A stretch of 64,000 bases of DNA from positions 1 through 64,000 of the forward strand of contig DXKH01000082.1 of the NCBI GenBank assembly GCA_019415335.1, written 5' to 3'. The first letter of the stretch is position 1. Every line of letters begins with the position of its first letter. Origin of the DNA: Citrobacter sp. Its GTDB lineage: Bacteria; Pseudomonadota; Gammaproteobacteria; Enterobacterales; Enterobacteriaceae. Positions 1 through 8,980 of this stretch are shown one piece after another. The translations under genes were made by a program, and so were the position numbers. The notes below the pieces were generated by a model. The model did not search any database. It saw only the letters and a program-made list of their open reading frames with translations, and was not told the origin of the DNA.

Positions 1-2
1 TC

Positions 3-500
3 GTTGTTGCCATCGACGGCAGCAAATTTAAAGCAGTAAACAGCAAACCCAACAACTTCACATCTCAGAAAGCCAAAGACCATATTGAGCGCGTTGAGCA
101 AAGTATTACTTATTATTTAAACAAGCTGGATGAAGCCGACAGGAATACTGAGCCCGATGCAAACACAAAGTTAACAGCCACTAAACTGGCCTGGCTAAAA
201 AAGCGTTTACGTAAGCTTCAGGAGATCTAACAAGCAGTCGCACAACAGCCAGATAAAGAACTCTCTTTAACCGACCCTGACTCCCGGTTGATGAAAACAA
301 ATAATATGAATCGGCAAGTTTGCTACAACGTTCAGACAGCTGTGGATACGAAGAACCATTTGATTGTTGCGCATAAAGTCACCAACACAACAGATAATGG
401 GCAACTTGGTTCAGTAGCAACACCGGCTCAGAAAGCTGTTGGCCGGAAGGACATAACAGTACTTGCCGACAAAGGGTATTACAGTCGCAGCGATTGTGAG
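3..500 (+). pseudogene. IS1182-family-like transposase remnant
   Basis: One frame reads as the middle part of a DDE transposase of the IS1182 type: it opens with VVAIDGSKFKAVN, continues through a Lys-rich helical stretch, and after position 288 contains NRQVCYNVQTAVD and VLADKGYYSRSD, which are typical core segments of that family. The N-terminal part lies outside the window or is missing. An in-frame TAA at 228-230 interrupts the frame (seen directly), and recognisable similarity ends around position 500, after which the frame runs into unrelated sequence. The copy is therefore dead at two points. It abuts the 3' end of the DUF805 gene on the other strand. The family name is from memory of the motifs; the broken state is certain. 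Confidence 0.75.
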
Positions 501-522
501 CGCGTTATTTTCGGCTGCGTTC

Positions 523-912
523 TTAGTCAGTACTTGTGTTCATATATCCAGAGGGGATGATACAAATTAAAGCCATCACCGCGTACGAGAGAGCGTCGCA
601 TGCAAAATTATTGAATTTAAGGGTAAACAGAAGATCGACAAATGTGTAAATAATGGCGAGGTTATAGGGGGTGGATATGCCTATATCTCTGAATCTTTTA
701 GCGCAAAGGTTGATGGTGATAAAAGAAAAAATGACGACGAAAGCCATTGTGAATATGAAATAATTGAAGCTGAACTCGACGTTAAATAATTCCGGAAGGA
801 AGGGCAGAGAGAATAAAATCGCAAGAATAACCAAGTTATAAATAAAATACCGCATTCTCGCAATTTTAGCTGTCCCATTTATGATGAAAAAATCCCTTAA
901 AACCAATCTCAT
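523..912 (-). CDS. DUF805-family small membrane protein, C-terminus possibly replaced
   Basis: A 129-residue inner-membrane protein with three or four hydrophobic segments. The region RMRYFIYNL near the N-terminus and AKRFRDIG in the middle match the DUF805 pattern (YhaH/YhaI-like proteins), whose function is unknown. The start at 912 was preferred over an upstream ATG at 954 because it has a GAGG/AAAAGG ribosome-binding sequence just ahead. DUF805 proteins usually end soon after an IIP-type segment with a short Gly/Asn-rich tail; here the last residues after LICIIPSG are encoded at the edge of the transposase remnant, so the tail may have been altered by the insertion or by later deletion. 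Confidence 0.6.
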   Translation of the reverse strand: MRLVLRDFFIINGTAKIARMRYFIYNLVILAILFSLPFLPELFNVEFSFNYFIFTMAFVVIFSFITINLCAKRFRDIGISTPYNLAIIYTFVDLLFTLKFNNFACDALSYAVMALICIIPSGYMNTSTD

Positions 913-1008
913 CCTTTTATTCCTCTGTGTTCTTTGTTCCCCGTATGGCGTCATAATTTACGCTGCGTAATGCAGGATGGCTACGATACGCAGCGCTAGC
1001 GCTAAGTT

Positions 1009-1515
1009 TTAGTTAAAATCCCCCAGCAGCGGAATACGGGTATCTCTGGGTGGTTCAGGTTTTAACGTCGCGGCTTTAATCTGACAGACACTGGTGGCGA
1101 TGATGCCAAGCAGTGACTCTTCCGGATAAGGCTCCCACTGACCAATTGGCGCACGCTTCGCAATAACATCTCCCTTCGCCCAGTATTGGGAAAGGTAGAT
1201 ACGTTCAAACTGTGCGCGCTGTTTCGTCTCACAGTTCACGACATTGATGACCGATGAGCTGGCAATATAAACCGGGGGGTTAGATTGCATCTGGCGTGGC
1301 CCGATGTAGTTATTGATCAGATAGAAACGGCGCAATTGCGTATTACCCTGGTAACTGGAAACGGTACGCATGTCGGCATACGTGCCGCCGGTATCATCTT
1401 CCAGCAATTTCACCAGCCCGGCGGGCTGAGGTGTAAATTGAGGTGCCTGAGATTTGTTCTGGCTGGTGCAACCTGCCAGCAACGTCAGAGCCACGTACAA
1501 GAGGAGACGCTTCAT
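1009..1515 (-). CDS. Lipoprotein, surface-adhesin-E-like, unknown function
   Basis: A 168-residue lipoprotein: the N-terminus MKRLLLYVALTLLAGC is a typical signal sequence with a lipobox (LLAGC), so Cys16 would be lipid-modified. The mature part has the size and layout (a short Pro-rich linker, then a beta-rich domain with two Cys, at VNCETKQ and TSVCQIK) of the small surface-adhesin-E-like domain often found beside exported proteins of enterics. The ATG overlaps the stop of the upstream gene by four bases (ATGA at 1512-1515), so the two are translationally coupled. The family assignment is tentative; export and lipidation are well supported. Confidence 0.6.
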   Translation of the reverse strand: MKRLLLYVALTLLAGCTSQNKSQAPQFTPQPAGLVKLLEDDTGGTYADMRTVSSYQGNTQLRRFYLINNYIGPRQMQSNPPVYIASSSVINVVNCETKQRAQFERIYLSQYWAKGDVIAKRAPIGQWEPYPEESLLGIIATSVCQIKAATLKPEPPRDTRIPLLGDFN

Positions 1516-2111
1516 TTTGCCGCTCCTTGCAGATCAGGGCGCAGCGGTAGCAGATCGGCATCCGTGACGTTCCCCTGAACGGAGCAGAGCAAACGGGATT
1601 TACCGTTAAATGCATCCAACAATACGAGTCGTTCTACACTGCTTTTCGCTGGCGCAATGCCGCTGGCGGCTCCCGAATTCACCTGCCAGTCACCGGTGCC
1701 TGACAGTTTAATCATCGGGTTTGCCATATAGACGTCATCATTTTTGTGCCAGCTAACCTGAGAAAGCACCTGCATCACGGCTTCGGGCGACTCATCAAAA
1801 ATCAGTCCCCAGAAATAATATTTCCCCATCTCTTCCAGGTCGCTTTTTTGTTGCCAGTAGCCCGAAATCGTCAACTGTCCAGCTTTAACCGGGTGGGCAA
1901 ACCAGGTAGCCTCGCTACCGTCTTTTGGAGCATACCAGGCGTGCTGGGCTTTATCTGTCGTCACAGGTGCAGCCTGCTTGAAAGCTGCCCGTTGGTTGTA
2001 CAGTTCAGAGAAGAAGCGACTGTCGCAGTGCATCAGGCTTCCGGGCAGCGACTCTGCTTGTGCGATCCCCATTGTGCTCACCAGAAGCACCAGGGATAAT
2101 AAAAATTTCAT
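1512..2111 (-). CDS. Secreted/periplasmic protein of unknown function
   Basis: A 199-residue protein with a clear signal peptide (hydrophobic MKFLLSLVLLVSTMG, then AQA before the probable cleavage site). The mature domain has two Cys far apart (LMHCDSR and RLLCSVQ) that could form a disulfide. No enzymatic motif is visible. It is the first gene of a two-gene unit with the lipoprotein at 1009-1515, with which it shares an ATGA overlap. Both lie downstream of the CDI-type locus on the same strand; whether they work with it cannot be told from sequence. Confidence 0.6.
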   Translation of the reverse strand: MKFLLSLVLLVSTMGIAQAESLPGSLMHCDSRFFSELYNQRAAFKQAAPVTTDKAQHAWYAPKDGSEATWFAHPVKAGQLTISGYWQQKSDLEEMGKYYFWGLIFDESPEAVMQVLSQVSWHKNDDVYMANPMIKLSGTGDWQVNSGAASGIAPAKSSVERLVLLDAFNGKSRLLCSVQGNVTDADLLPLRPDLQGAAK

Positions 2112-2184
2112 AAAATTTCCCTTTAAGCAAAAATGACCTTTTCAACAACTATCTGTAGGCTGTTTTACAGAAGTCCGATGTTAT

Positions 2185-2625
2185 TTATCGGCAGCAATCG
2201 CTATATTCTGACTGTATTTCTGCCACAAACCATAATCTCTGGTAAAAATGGCCGGACTGCTGCACTACCCATTGCAGCTACTACTTTCTGACATGATACA
2301 GGTGTACCCCCGCTATATGCTTCTTTGATCGCTACCTGTTGTTCTTTTGTCCTGGAATCAACTGTTCCCGGCTTATTTACTTCCACCGCGACCAGAAGAT
2401 GTACCAGGCCATTATTCTCAGCAACAACTCTCTCTAACGTGGATTGCAGAGGTGGTGACGATTTTTCCCTTTACTTTCCATTGGTTACCGTCATTTTTGC
2501 CTGCCGCACTTCCGGTGCGACAACTTTTTGCCCCGACGTGCCTTTTTCGCCTCGAATACACTACCGCCACGGTGAAGAATCCACTCTCCGGGTAAATTGC
2601 CTGCAGCTATTCAACATAATGCAGG
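2185..2625 (-). pseudogene. Frameshifted remnant, possible orphan toxin/immunity-type module
   Basis: No single open frame spans this stretch, but reading the minus strand and changing frame several times gives continuous protein-like text: NLPGEWILHRGGSVFEAKK, then GTSGQKVVAPEVRQAKM, then STLERVVAENNGLVHLLVAV, then IKEAYSGGTPVSCQKVV, and finally FTRDYGLWQKYSQNIAIAAD ending at TAA 2185-2187. At least three frameshifts are needed. It lies just downstream of, and in the same orientation as, the candidate immunity gene, which is where CDI loci accumulate displaced ('orphan') toxin/immunity modules. That role is an inference from position; I do not recognise the family. A hairpin with a T-run lies between it and the immunity gene (about 2729-2770). 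Confidence 0.4.
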
Positions 2626-2788
2626 GGATTATGCACAGTTCAGGAGGATGAACCATGCATAATCAGCGTTATGTCTTGCGCCCTTCAGAAGCCTGCGATG
2701 GTGCAGGTTGACAGCCAAGAGACTCAGACGGCTAAGAGATTAACTGTCGGAGTCTCCGTTTTTATTATTTATAATCTAATAAAATCAA

Positions 2789-3103
2789 TTAATAAAATTC
2801 CTCATCAACATGCCCTTCGGATTTCAGTATCTCCAGAAATCGCTTGTAGGCAACTTCATCACGTTCGATGATATCATCAAGCAATTTTTCTTTAATTAGA
2901 GCCCAGTGATAAATACCGTTTTTGAAATATATGGCTTGAAAATCTATTTCAGGAGAGATCATTGATACTTGAGTCGCTCTATATGCCATCAACCCACCAT
3001 ATCCTTTCAGTAAACCTAAAAAATAAGTTTCATCACCAAACCAATAAACGCTAAAAACATCAACGATCCTGCCCAATGGGTCTCGAGGGTCTCTTATTTT
3101 CAT
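2789..3103 (-). CDS. Candidate CDI immunity protein
   Basis: A 104-residue acidic cytoplasmic protein with no signal peptide (MKIRDPRDPLGRIVDVFSVY...). Its start codon overlaps the stop of the toxin end of the CdiA-like gene by four bases (ATGA, 3100-3103), the arrangement expected for an immunity gene directly behind its toxin. No recognised family motif is visible, which is normal for CDI immunity proteins as they diverge with their toxins. The assignment rests on position, size and coupling. It remains intact although the exoprotein gene upstream is broken. Confidence 0.6.
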   Translation of the reverse strand: MKIRDPRDPLGRIVDVFSVYWFGDETYFLGLLKGYGGLMAYRATQVSMISPEIDFQAIYFKNGIYHWALIKEKLLDDIIERDEVAYKRFLEILKSEGHVDEEFY

Positions 3104-4575
3104 TTTTTACCTCCATCGGTCAGTGAAGGACCTGGTTGTAACGGATTCCTTTGTGGTGTAACAATTTTCATATCATATGCTTTACCAGTATTAACATTGT
3201 ACTGGTAATGTACTGATATTGACGATCCATCAGGAAGATAATGTGTCGCTTCCATTTTCTGGAATCCAGCAGAAGTAGGGAATCTAGGGTCATTATTCAT
3301 ACCCGGTAACTTACCACCTTGTGAAGGATTTGACTCGACTTGCTTCCAGAACAGTTGCTCATTCAGATCTCTCGGTGCTGCTGACTGCAAACCGGGCTTC
3401 GCTGTTGAGATCTTCTCCGCAGCACTGATCAGGATTTTGTTATCAATGACCTTCAGGCCTTTACCAACCAGTGATAAAGCCTTTTCTGCCGGGATCGACG
3501 TCAGCAATGCCAGAGCATAGTCTTTCGCATCTTCTGCTGATAGCAGGGCCATTACCGTATCGCTCCCTGGATTATTTTCCAGGATCGCTTTGATAATGTC
3601 TGCACTTTCCGGTAAGTCACCCCGCACAATATCCGTCAGCCCGGCCTGAACCTGTTCCGGCGAAAGATTGTGGTCCTGCGCGTATTTCACCCAGGATGTG
3701 GCTGCCTTCCCTGTATCCGTCAACCCTTTTGGCAGATTCTCCCAGCCGCTCAGCGAGTTATTCTCAACTTCCACCTTCGCTGTGTTGGACGCGAGAGCAG
3801 CCATCGACAGCTCTCCATCTGTCACAGCAGCACCTGCCAGACCACCCGCAATCGTCACCAGACTGCTCACCAGACGTTTTTCATCGGCGGTGAGTTGGCT
3901 GACATCCTTACCGTAAAGTGCACTCACCAGATGGTCCGTCATCGCCGATGCGGTGATGGCCCCAATGGCCCCGGCCTTCATACCGTCAGAGCCGCTGCCA
4001 CCACTCGCCTGCGTCAGTGCCGCCGCCACGATACCGTGCAGGACTGCACGGAGAGTCGGGTCATCCTGTTTACTGACCAGTTCGGCGAGCAGGGGAGCCG
4101 CACCGGCTGCCGCGCCGGCTTTCAGATTGCCACCGAGCGCACCGGCCAGCAGTCCTGCCGCCGCGCTGCCCTTCATCCAGAAATCACTCCCCGGACCGTA
4201 ATCGGTACTCTGGTAACCCGGCTGCGTTTTCAGAAAAGCTTCCCGCTCCTGTGCCGTTTCACCCTGCATTTTCCCTTCCGCTGTCAGCTTCGCTTCCAGC
4301 GCGGCGTTGGATTCCTCCGCCTTCTGCTCTGCATACTTGCCGTACACATCCAGCACAGAGGTTGCCAGCGCCGCACCTTCGCTCTGTACTGCCAGGTTAT
4401 CCTTCACCTTCTGTACATCACCGTTTACATCCACACCATGGTGGGCGTTGTCGGTGTCACGACTCAGGTCTGCAATATCCTGCGTCTGGTTATCCTTGTC
4501 GCGGATGATGATGGTGCCGTTACTGATGGCTGACGACGTGGTGCCGCTGCCGCTCTCTTCCGCATGACCGGTGGG
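3100..4575 (-). pseudogene. CdiA/hemagglutinin-like C-terminal part: pretoxin VENN domain plus toxin end
   Basis: The frame is open from 4575 and carries the signature order of a CdiA C-terminus: GTIIIRDKDNQTQDIADLSR, a Gly/Ala-rich hydrophobic pretoxin region, the motif VENNSLSGWENLP (VENN delimiter of CDI toxins), a linker, and a final domain of roughly 90 residues containing PGMNNDPRFPTSAGF, THYLPDGSSISVHYQYN and AYDMKIVTPQR. I do not recognise the toxin activity. A GTG at 4434 could in principle start a 444-residue protein, but it would lack a secretion signal. The frame differs from that of the N-terminal part (4520-6040), the two meeting at a deletion joint near 4560-4580. It was therefore once the end of a large TpsA protein. 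Confidence 0.75.
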
Positions 4576-6040
4576 TCAGTGCGGTGGCGGTGGTTGTCAG
4601 ACGGTTGCTTTTCACGGTCACGGTGCCATCCGCAACGGTCTCTCCGGACAGCGTAATGTCACGGGCGTTGATATTCAGCGCTGAGGCACTTTTGAGATTG
4701 CCGGTACTGGTCAGCCCGGTGGCGGTGACCTTCAGACTGTTACCCTGGACTGTGCCGGTATTGTTGAATGTCCCGGTGTTAACTGTGGCGTCCGTCCCGG
4801 CGGCCAGTGTGCCGCTGTTGTTCAGGCTGCCAGTGCTGACGGTAAGCAATTTCCCGGCAACGGTACGACCTTTCAGCGTGGCATCACCCGTGGTGGTGAG
4901 GGTGACATTTCCGGCGGCATTCACTGCCCCCGAGGTCTGGTTCAGACGCTGTGCGCTGAGCGTGGCGTTCTGTCCGGCGGTCAGTTCCCCGCCGTTCTGG
5001 GTAATCTGCCCGGACGAGGACAACGCCAGATTTTTATCCGCCACCAGGCGGGACTGATTCAGCGTCAGTGCGGTTGTCCCGGTAACGTTAAGATTGCCAC
5101 CGGCTTTGTTATCACCGGACAGTGTGACATCCGTCCCGCTGACCGTTGTGTTGCCGCTGGCAAGGCTGTCTTTCAGGGCAAGCTTACCGGCGCTGTTCAG
5201 CGTAATATCGCCGCTGCGGGCATTAAGGTTACCGAGGTTCACCCCGACACCACTTTCGGTGGAAGTCAGACGGATACGGTTGGCGTACATCCCGCCGAGT
5301 GCACCGGTATCAACAGCGACTTTCGGCACGTCGCCTTCACCTTTCAGCGCGCTGACACGCCCGTCTGCTGTGATGCGGTTGGCCCCGGCAATCACAGTCA
5401 GGTCTTTCGCATGCAGGGAGGCGTTAATGTCCGTGGCGCGGGTAAGAATGGATATCGAATCGCTGAGACTGCCGTCGAGCCCCTGACCTTCAATGGTAAT
5501 GCTGCCTTTAGTGACATCAAATGACTGCAGGTTGCCGTCAGCGTTCATCACCGGTTTCCCTGTAGTCAGTGTGACGTTGGGCGTATTGATAAATCCGCAG
5601 CCGTTACAGGTAATACCGTACGGGTTGGCGACGATCACGTTCGCCGCTTTGCCCGCTACTTCGGTATAACCCTGAAGCTGTGAACGGTTAGCGCCGGTGA
5701 CTTCGTTAATGATGCCCCTGGCTTCCTGCCCGGCTTTCAGGTTAGGGTTACTCTGAATGAGCCCACCCAGTTGTGTCTGGTTCAGCTTACCGGTGGCGTT
5801 GTTAAGGATTAAACCTTCCTTCCCGACGTTATAATTATTGTATTTGTTATGCGAGATCCCTGCGCCAATGGGCGTGGCAATATTCACCACCGGCACGCCG
5901 TTGCCCGCTTTGTCCATCTGCGTGTTACCGGTGGGGGTGACGGTGGCTGCGACCGCGGGCAGCAGCGGTTGCGTTGCCAGCAGGGTACTTAACAGCCAGC
6001 TCAGTACACGCTGAGAAAAACGGGTCTGATTATTATCCAT
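4520..6040 (-). pseudogene. TpsA/CdiA-like exoprotein, N-terminal part, truncated by internal deletion and frameshift
   Basis: The N-terminal 480 or so residues are a normal two-partner-secretion exoprotein: a signal peptide region ending near PAVAA, the TPS domain with NPNL and [13 protein letters not shown] motifs needed for recognition by the TpsB pore, and the beginning of a beta-helical repeat region ([24 protein letters not shown]). After TTTATALTH the frame runs into [17 protein letters not shown] and stops, because the sequence has jumped directly to the pretoxin region in another frame. CdiA proteins usually have about 3,000 residues; here less than 1,000 codons remain in two frames. 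The secreted fragment could still be exported but would carry no toxin. Confidence 0.85.
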
Positions 6041-6052
6041 CGTTTTTGTCCC

Positions 6053-7747
6053 TTAAAACGCCACCGCCACGCGGTAGTAAATAATGAGATGATCCGGGGC
6101 CAGCCAGTCCGGGTATTTCACGGGGGTTCCCACGGTAAGCTGTGTCGAAAACCAGCGATTGGCGCTGGTCAGCCCGACTGCCGCGCCCCACAGCGTGCCG
6201 CTGGCATACGGATCCTGGTCGTCGTGTTTCAGCCAGCCGCCATCCAGCGCCGCCATCGCGCTGATTTGCCCCATCCACGGCAGGGTAAACAGCGAGTAAT
6301 TCAGCTCATTTCGCAGATAACCGCCATTGTTGCCGGAGAGATACTGTTCTTTAAAACCGCGGACAGAGCTTTCTCCACCCAGTGTGAGCTGTTCAGAACC
6401 GTAAAGCCGGTCCGGTGACCACTGAAAGTAAATGCTGCTGAGCCACCAGAGATCGGTCGCCAGAGGCTGCTGGAAACTACCGTTGAGGCTCCATTTGCGG
6501 AACTCCGCTTTCGGTACATCGCCGTGTTTATCGTGATCGTCTTCCGCTCCCAGCCAGGGCACACCCTGAGTAAAGGACGGGTTGAGCGTCGCCACGCCAC
6601 CGAACATTTTTTGCGTGTGATTGATGCCGAACATCACGCTGGAGAGCTTGCGGCTGCTGGACTCCAGCAGTACGTCATCCAGATAATTGCGACTGATACG
6701 GTGGGTGATGCCGGTGGTAAGACCGGTTTTGATATCGCCGTTGCGGAACACCACCCACGAGCCGATAAGCCGGTGCGTTTCGCTGTCGCCGGTTGAGCGC
6801 CACGGCCAGCCGTTGTTATCAATGGTGTTGAGGTAATTGCTCCAGCTGTAGCTGTAATCGAGCAGACCGTAGCCATACGGCATGCTGACACCCGCAGCAA
6901 AATTCTGCGCATCATGCGAGTTTGAAAAATCGCTGCTGCGTCCGCCGCTGATAAACCATTTATCCGCCATCCCAAGCAGGTTATTGCCGGTTAGTGCGCC
7001 GCTGAACTGGCCGGTGCCGGTGCTTTTCTGCCCGCTGTTGTCGAAACTGACCGAACCGCTGAGCGGAAATTCCGGGGTGGCGGTGAGATTGACAATTGAC
7101 CAGCCCTGCGACTCGCCCGGCTGGATTTCAATTTCCACCGGAACCTGCCGCACGCGGTTTAATTGCTCCATACCCTGCTCGATGTCGCGCAGGTTAAGGA
7201 TTTTTCCTTCCATCCCGGGGAACGTCATGGCGAGCGTCCGCTGCGGTACACCTTCCAGACGGATTTGCTGTAACCGGCCTTCCAGCACTGTGAGGGTCAG
7301 CACGCCGGAGGAGAGGTCCTGTTCGATCAGAAACGCGCGACTGGTGATGTATCCCCGGCTGATATACCAGTCGGAGACGGCGTCAGTGACCTGCGTCAGG
7401 CGGGTCATATCCAGGCACTGATTCAGCCAGGGCGCGGTAACGGTGGCGGCGTCGCGTGGAGAGAGAAGGGTGGCGCCATGCACCTCAATACGGGAAATGG
7501 TGAAACACGGGCCTTCTGTGGTCGGTGGCACGACTGGCGCAGATGAGCGGGGCAACTGCGTGCTGCGCTCCAGTTCATCACGCTGACGCTGGTTCTGCTC
7601 AAGCAACTGTTGCTGCTGCTGTTGAATGGTATCACGGTCAGCCGGAGAGAGCGGAGCCGCTGTGACGCGAACGCACGCTACCGCCAGAATGGTGATACAG
7701 AAGAGGCGCGTGACGACGGAAAATCCGCGTACTGGCTTCCTGCCCAT
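6053..7747 (-). CDS. cdiB: TpsB-family outer-membrane transporter (CdiB/ShlB-like)
   Basis: A 564-residue outer-membrane protein that exports the TpsA exoprotein. It has a signal region ending in TAAPLSPADR, a Gln-rich helix (QQQQQQLLEQNQRQRDEL) matching the plug/linker helix of FhaC-like proteins, a POTRA region around residues 75-230 (ISRIEVHGATLL, YITSRAFLIEQDLSSGVLTL), and a C-terminal barrel ending in YYRVAVAF, with the terminal Phe of outer-membrane proteins. The gene ends 13 bases before the exoprotein start, as in cdiBAI operons. Unlike its partner it appears intact. The symbol is by analogy; a haemolysin/adhesin secretion role (ShlB, HecB) cannot be excluded. Confidence 0.8.
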   Translation of the reverse strand: MGRKPVRGFSVVTRLFCITILAVACVRVTAAPLSPADRDTIQQQQQQLLEQNQRQRDELERSTQLPRSSAPVVPPTTEGPCFTISRIEVHGATLLSPRDAATVTAPWLNQCLDMTRLTQVTDAVSDWYISRGYITSRAFLIEQDLSSGVLTLTVLEGRLQQIRLEGVPQRTLAMTFPGMEGKILNLRDIEQGMEQLNRVRQVPVEIEIQPGESQGWSIVNLTATPEFPLSGSVSFDNSGQKSTGTGQFSGALTGNNLLGMADKWFISGGRSSDFSNSHDAQNFAAGVSMPYGYGLLDYSYSWSNYLNTIDNNGWPWRSTGDSETHRLIGSWVVFRNGDIKTGLTTGITHRISRNYLDDVLLESSSRKLSSVMFGINHTQKMFGGVATLNPSFTQGVPWLGAEDDHDKHGDVPKAEFRKWSLNGSFQQPLATDLWWLSSIYFQWSPDRLYGSEQLTLGGESSVRGFKEQYLSGNNGGYLRNELNYSLFTLPWMGQISAMAALDGGWLKHDDQDPYASGTLWGAAVGLTSANRWFSTQLTVGTPVKYPDWLAPDHLIIYYRVAVAF

Positions 7748-8419
7748 TGCATGTCCTTAAGTAAAAAATTGTATGAAAATTGTTCTGGAAAATAAGGTAT
7801 TAGTAAGATTTTGTAAATAACATTATTGATTTTGTGCATATGATAACTAAGGCTAATATGTTTTTTCGTCCCGCTGAAGTGGCGAGAAAGTAATGCTTCA
7901 ACAGACAGGAGTCAGATGTACTAAAGGCAATTGTCGGCCCGGCCTGCCGAATATGACCTGGATCGGGGATCCTGTATTTTCGGCTGCATAAAACTGACTA
8001 CAGCGAAGTGGTGGTGGCGCGTTAAAACGGGTAAAAAATCAGCGTAATTCAACTGTGCTTCAGAACATAATGCATACCGGAGGTCTGATAGTTCTGCTGT
8101 TATTTCCCTGTCACATGTTCCTTCAATATCGCGCATACCAGTACCACAAGGAGTACACAGCATTTCCCCGTAGCAATGTTGCCCGCACCAGAGACATATC
8201 ACAGTACTGGTGCGGGACTACAAGCATTCCAGTGGTATTACGCAACTTGCTGAACCTGACTTCTGCTTTAATTTCGAGGCCTGGGTAGACATAGTACATC
8301 AGCGTACTGATGAGCACCGTACTCTGGTCATGCCTGAACCACGTTCACGCTCCCCCCTGACCATACGTGACTCACGATGTAGCTCGGACATTCCTCTACC
8401 TCCGAGGACTTCCTGTATC
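7748..8419. other. Intergenic stretch with cdiB promoter region and a doubtful Cys-rich ORF
   Basis: The first 120 bases upstream of the transporter start are AT-rich and suit a promoter reading leftwards. The rest holds no convincing gene. One minus-strand ORF (7921-8202) encodes a peptide beginning MICLWCGQHCYGEMLCTPCG, whose CxxC...CxxC pattern recalls small phage zinc-ribbon proteins; its C-terminal half looks random and it may be a scrap of the prophage whose integrase end starts at 8420. Confidence 0.35.
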
Positions 8420-8575
8420 TCACGCGATATTCACCAGTTCAGCAAAAGCGCCTTGTGCCATATTTGTGCCATTCACCGCCAGGAATGAGTCGATTTGCAT
8501 GGCATGTTGCGTCAGGTTATTCGGTGCCAGATATGCATAATGCTGCACCATCTCGATACTCTCCCACCGGTCTAA
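8420..8575 (-). pseudogene. C-terminal fragment of a lambdoid-type tyrosine integrase
   Basis: The minus strand, ending at TGA 8420-8422, reads DRWESIEMVQHYAYLAPNN and then LTQHAMQIDSFLAVNGTNMA. This is the C-terminal box of phage tyrosine recombinases, including the segment with the catalytic Tyr in the W-x-S-x-x-M-x-x-x-Y-A-x-L-A-P context. Nothing resembling the rest of an integrase lies upstream: the frame passes into the tail-fibre-like fragment on the other strand. It is a 52-codon remnant of an excised or eroded prophage. Confidence 0.7.
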
Positions 8576-8748
8576 TAAAAGTACTGTTTGAAGGAAGTGG
8601 TGGAGGGGCCTCTATGGGCGATGGTGGTGCTGGAACTCAAGCGAGCGGGCCGCGTCAAATGCCTGGCCAGTATGGCGGCGTGGCCAGGGCCGGTAGCTCA
8701 AGAGAAGGCGGCAATGGGGCTAATGGTATTATAGGATTCTCATGGTGA
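8572..8748 (+). pseudogene. Glycine-rich tail-fibre-like C-terminal fragment
   Basis: The frame encodes LIKVLFEGSGGGASMGDGGA and continues Gly/Ser-rich to NGANGIIGFSW followed by a stop at 8746-8748. Glycine-rich C-termini of this kind are typical of phage tail-fibre tip or adhesin proteins. The upstream end has no tail-fibre sequence; it overlaps the integrase fragment on the other strand. It is followed at once by a second phage-like fragment. The phage origin is an inference from composition and context. Confidence 0.5.
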
Positions 8749-8753
8749 TGATA

Positions 8754-8940
8754 ATGAAGAAATGGGCAGTTATTGAAAACGAAGAGGTGGTAAATGTTAT
8801 TCTGTGGGATGGGGAGAGCCCATGGGCAGCAAAAACGGGGCAAAGCTCCCAATCCGGAGAATGGAGAACAGGAGCCAGGAATCGGGTGGGCGTATATAAA
8901 TAAAGAATTCACGCCCCCTCTGGATTTAAATACCGACTAA
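8754..8940 (+). pseudogene. Phage tail-fibre-assembly-like protein, frameshifted
   Basis: The start MKKWAVIENEEVVNVILWDG resembles small proteins encoded directly behind phage tail-fibre genes (tail fibre assembly / DUF-type chaperones). That frame runs off after ESPWAAKTG. A second frame restores a typical ending, PGIGWAYINKEFTPPLD, and stops at TAA 8938-8940. A single frameshift in between would join the halves into a protein of about 60 residues, short for the family, so an internal deletion is also likely. Confidence 0.5.
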
Positions 8941-8980
8941 TTGCCGGTATTTAAATCTGATTATATAAGTGGCATTGACA

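Noticed and set aside
2347..2595. 82-codon and 108-codon plus-strand ORFs
   Set aside because: They overlap the frameshifted minus-strand remnant, which gives more protein-like text, and have no family resemblance.
3670..4533. 287-codon ORF opposite to the CdiA C-terminal region
   Set aside because: Composition and lack of motifs mark it as a mirror of the Ala/Gly-rich pretoxin frame.
7921..8202. 93-codon Cys-rich ORF
   Set aside because: CxxC pairs at the start are suggestive of a phage zinc ribbon, but the rest is not protein-like and no ribosome-binding site is clear; kept only as a note in the intergenic entry.
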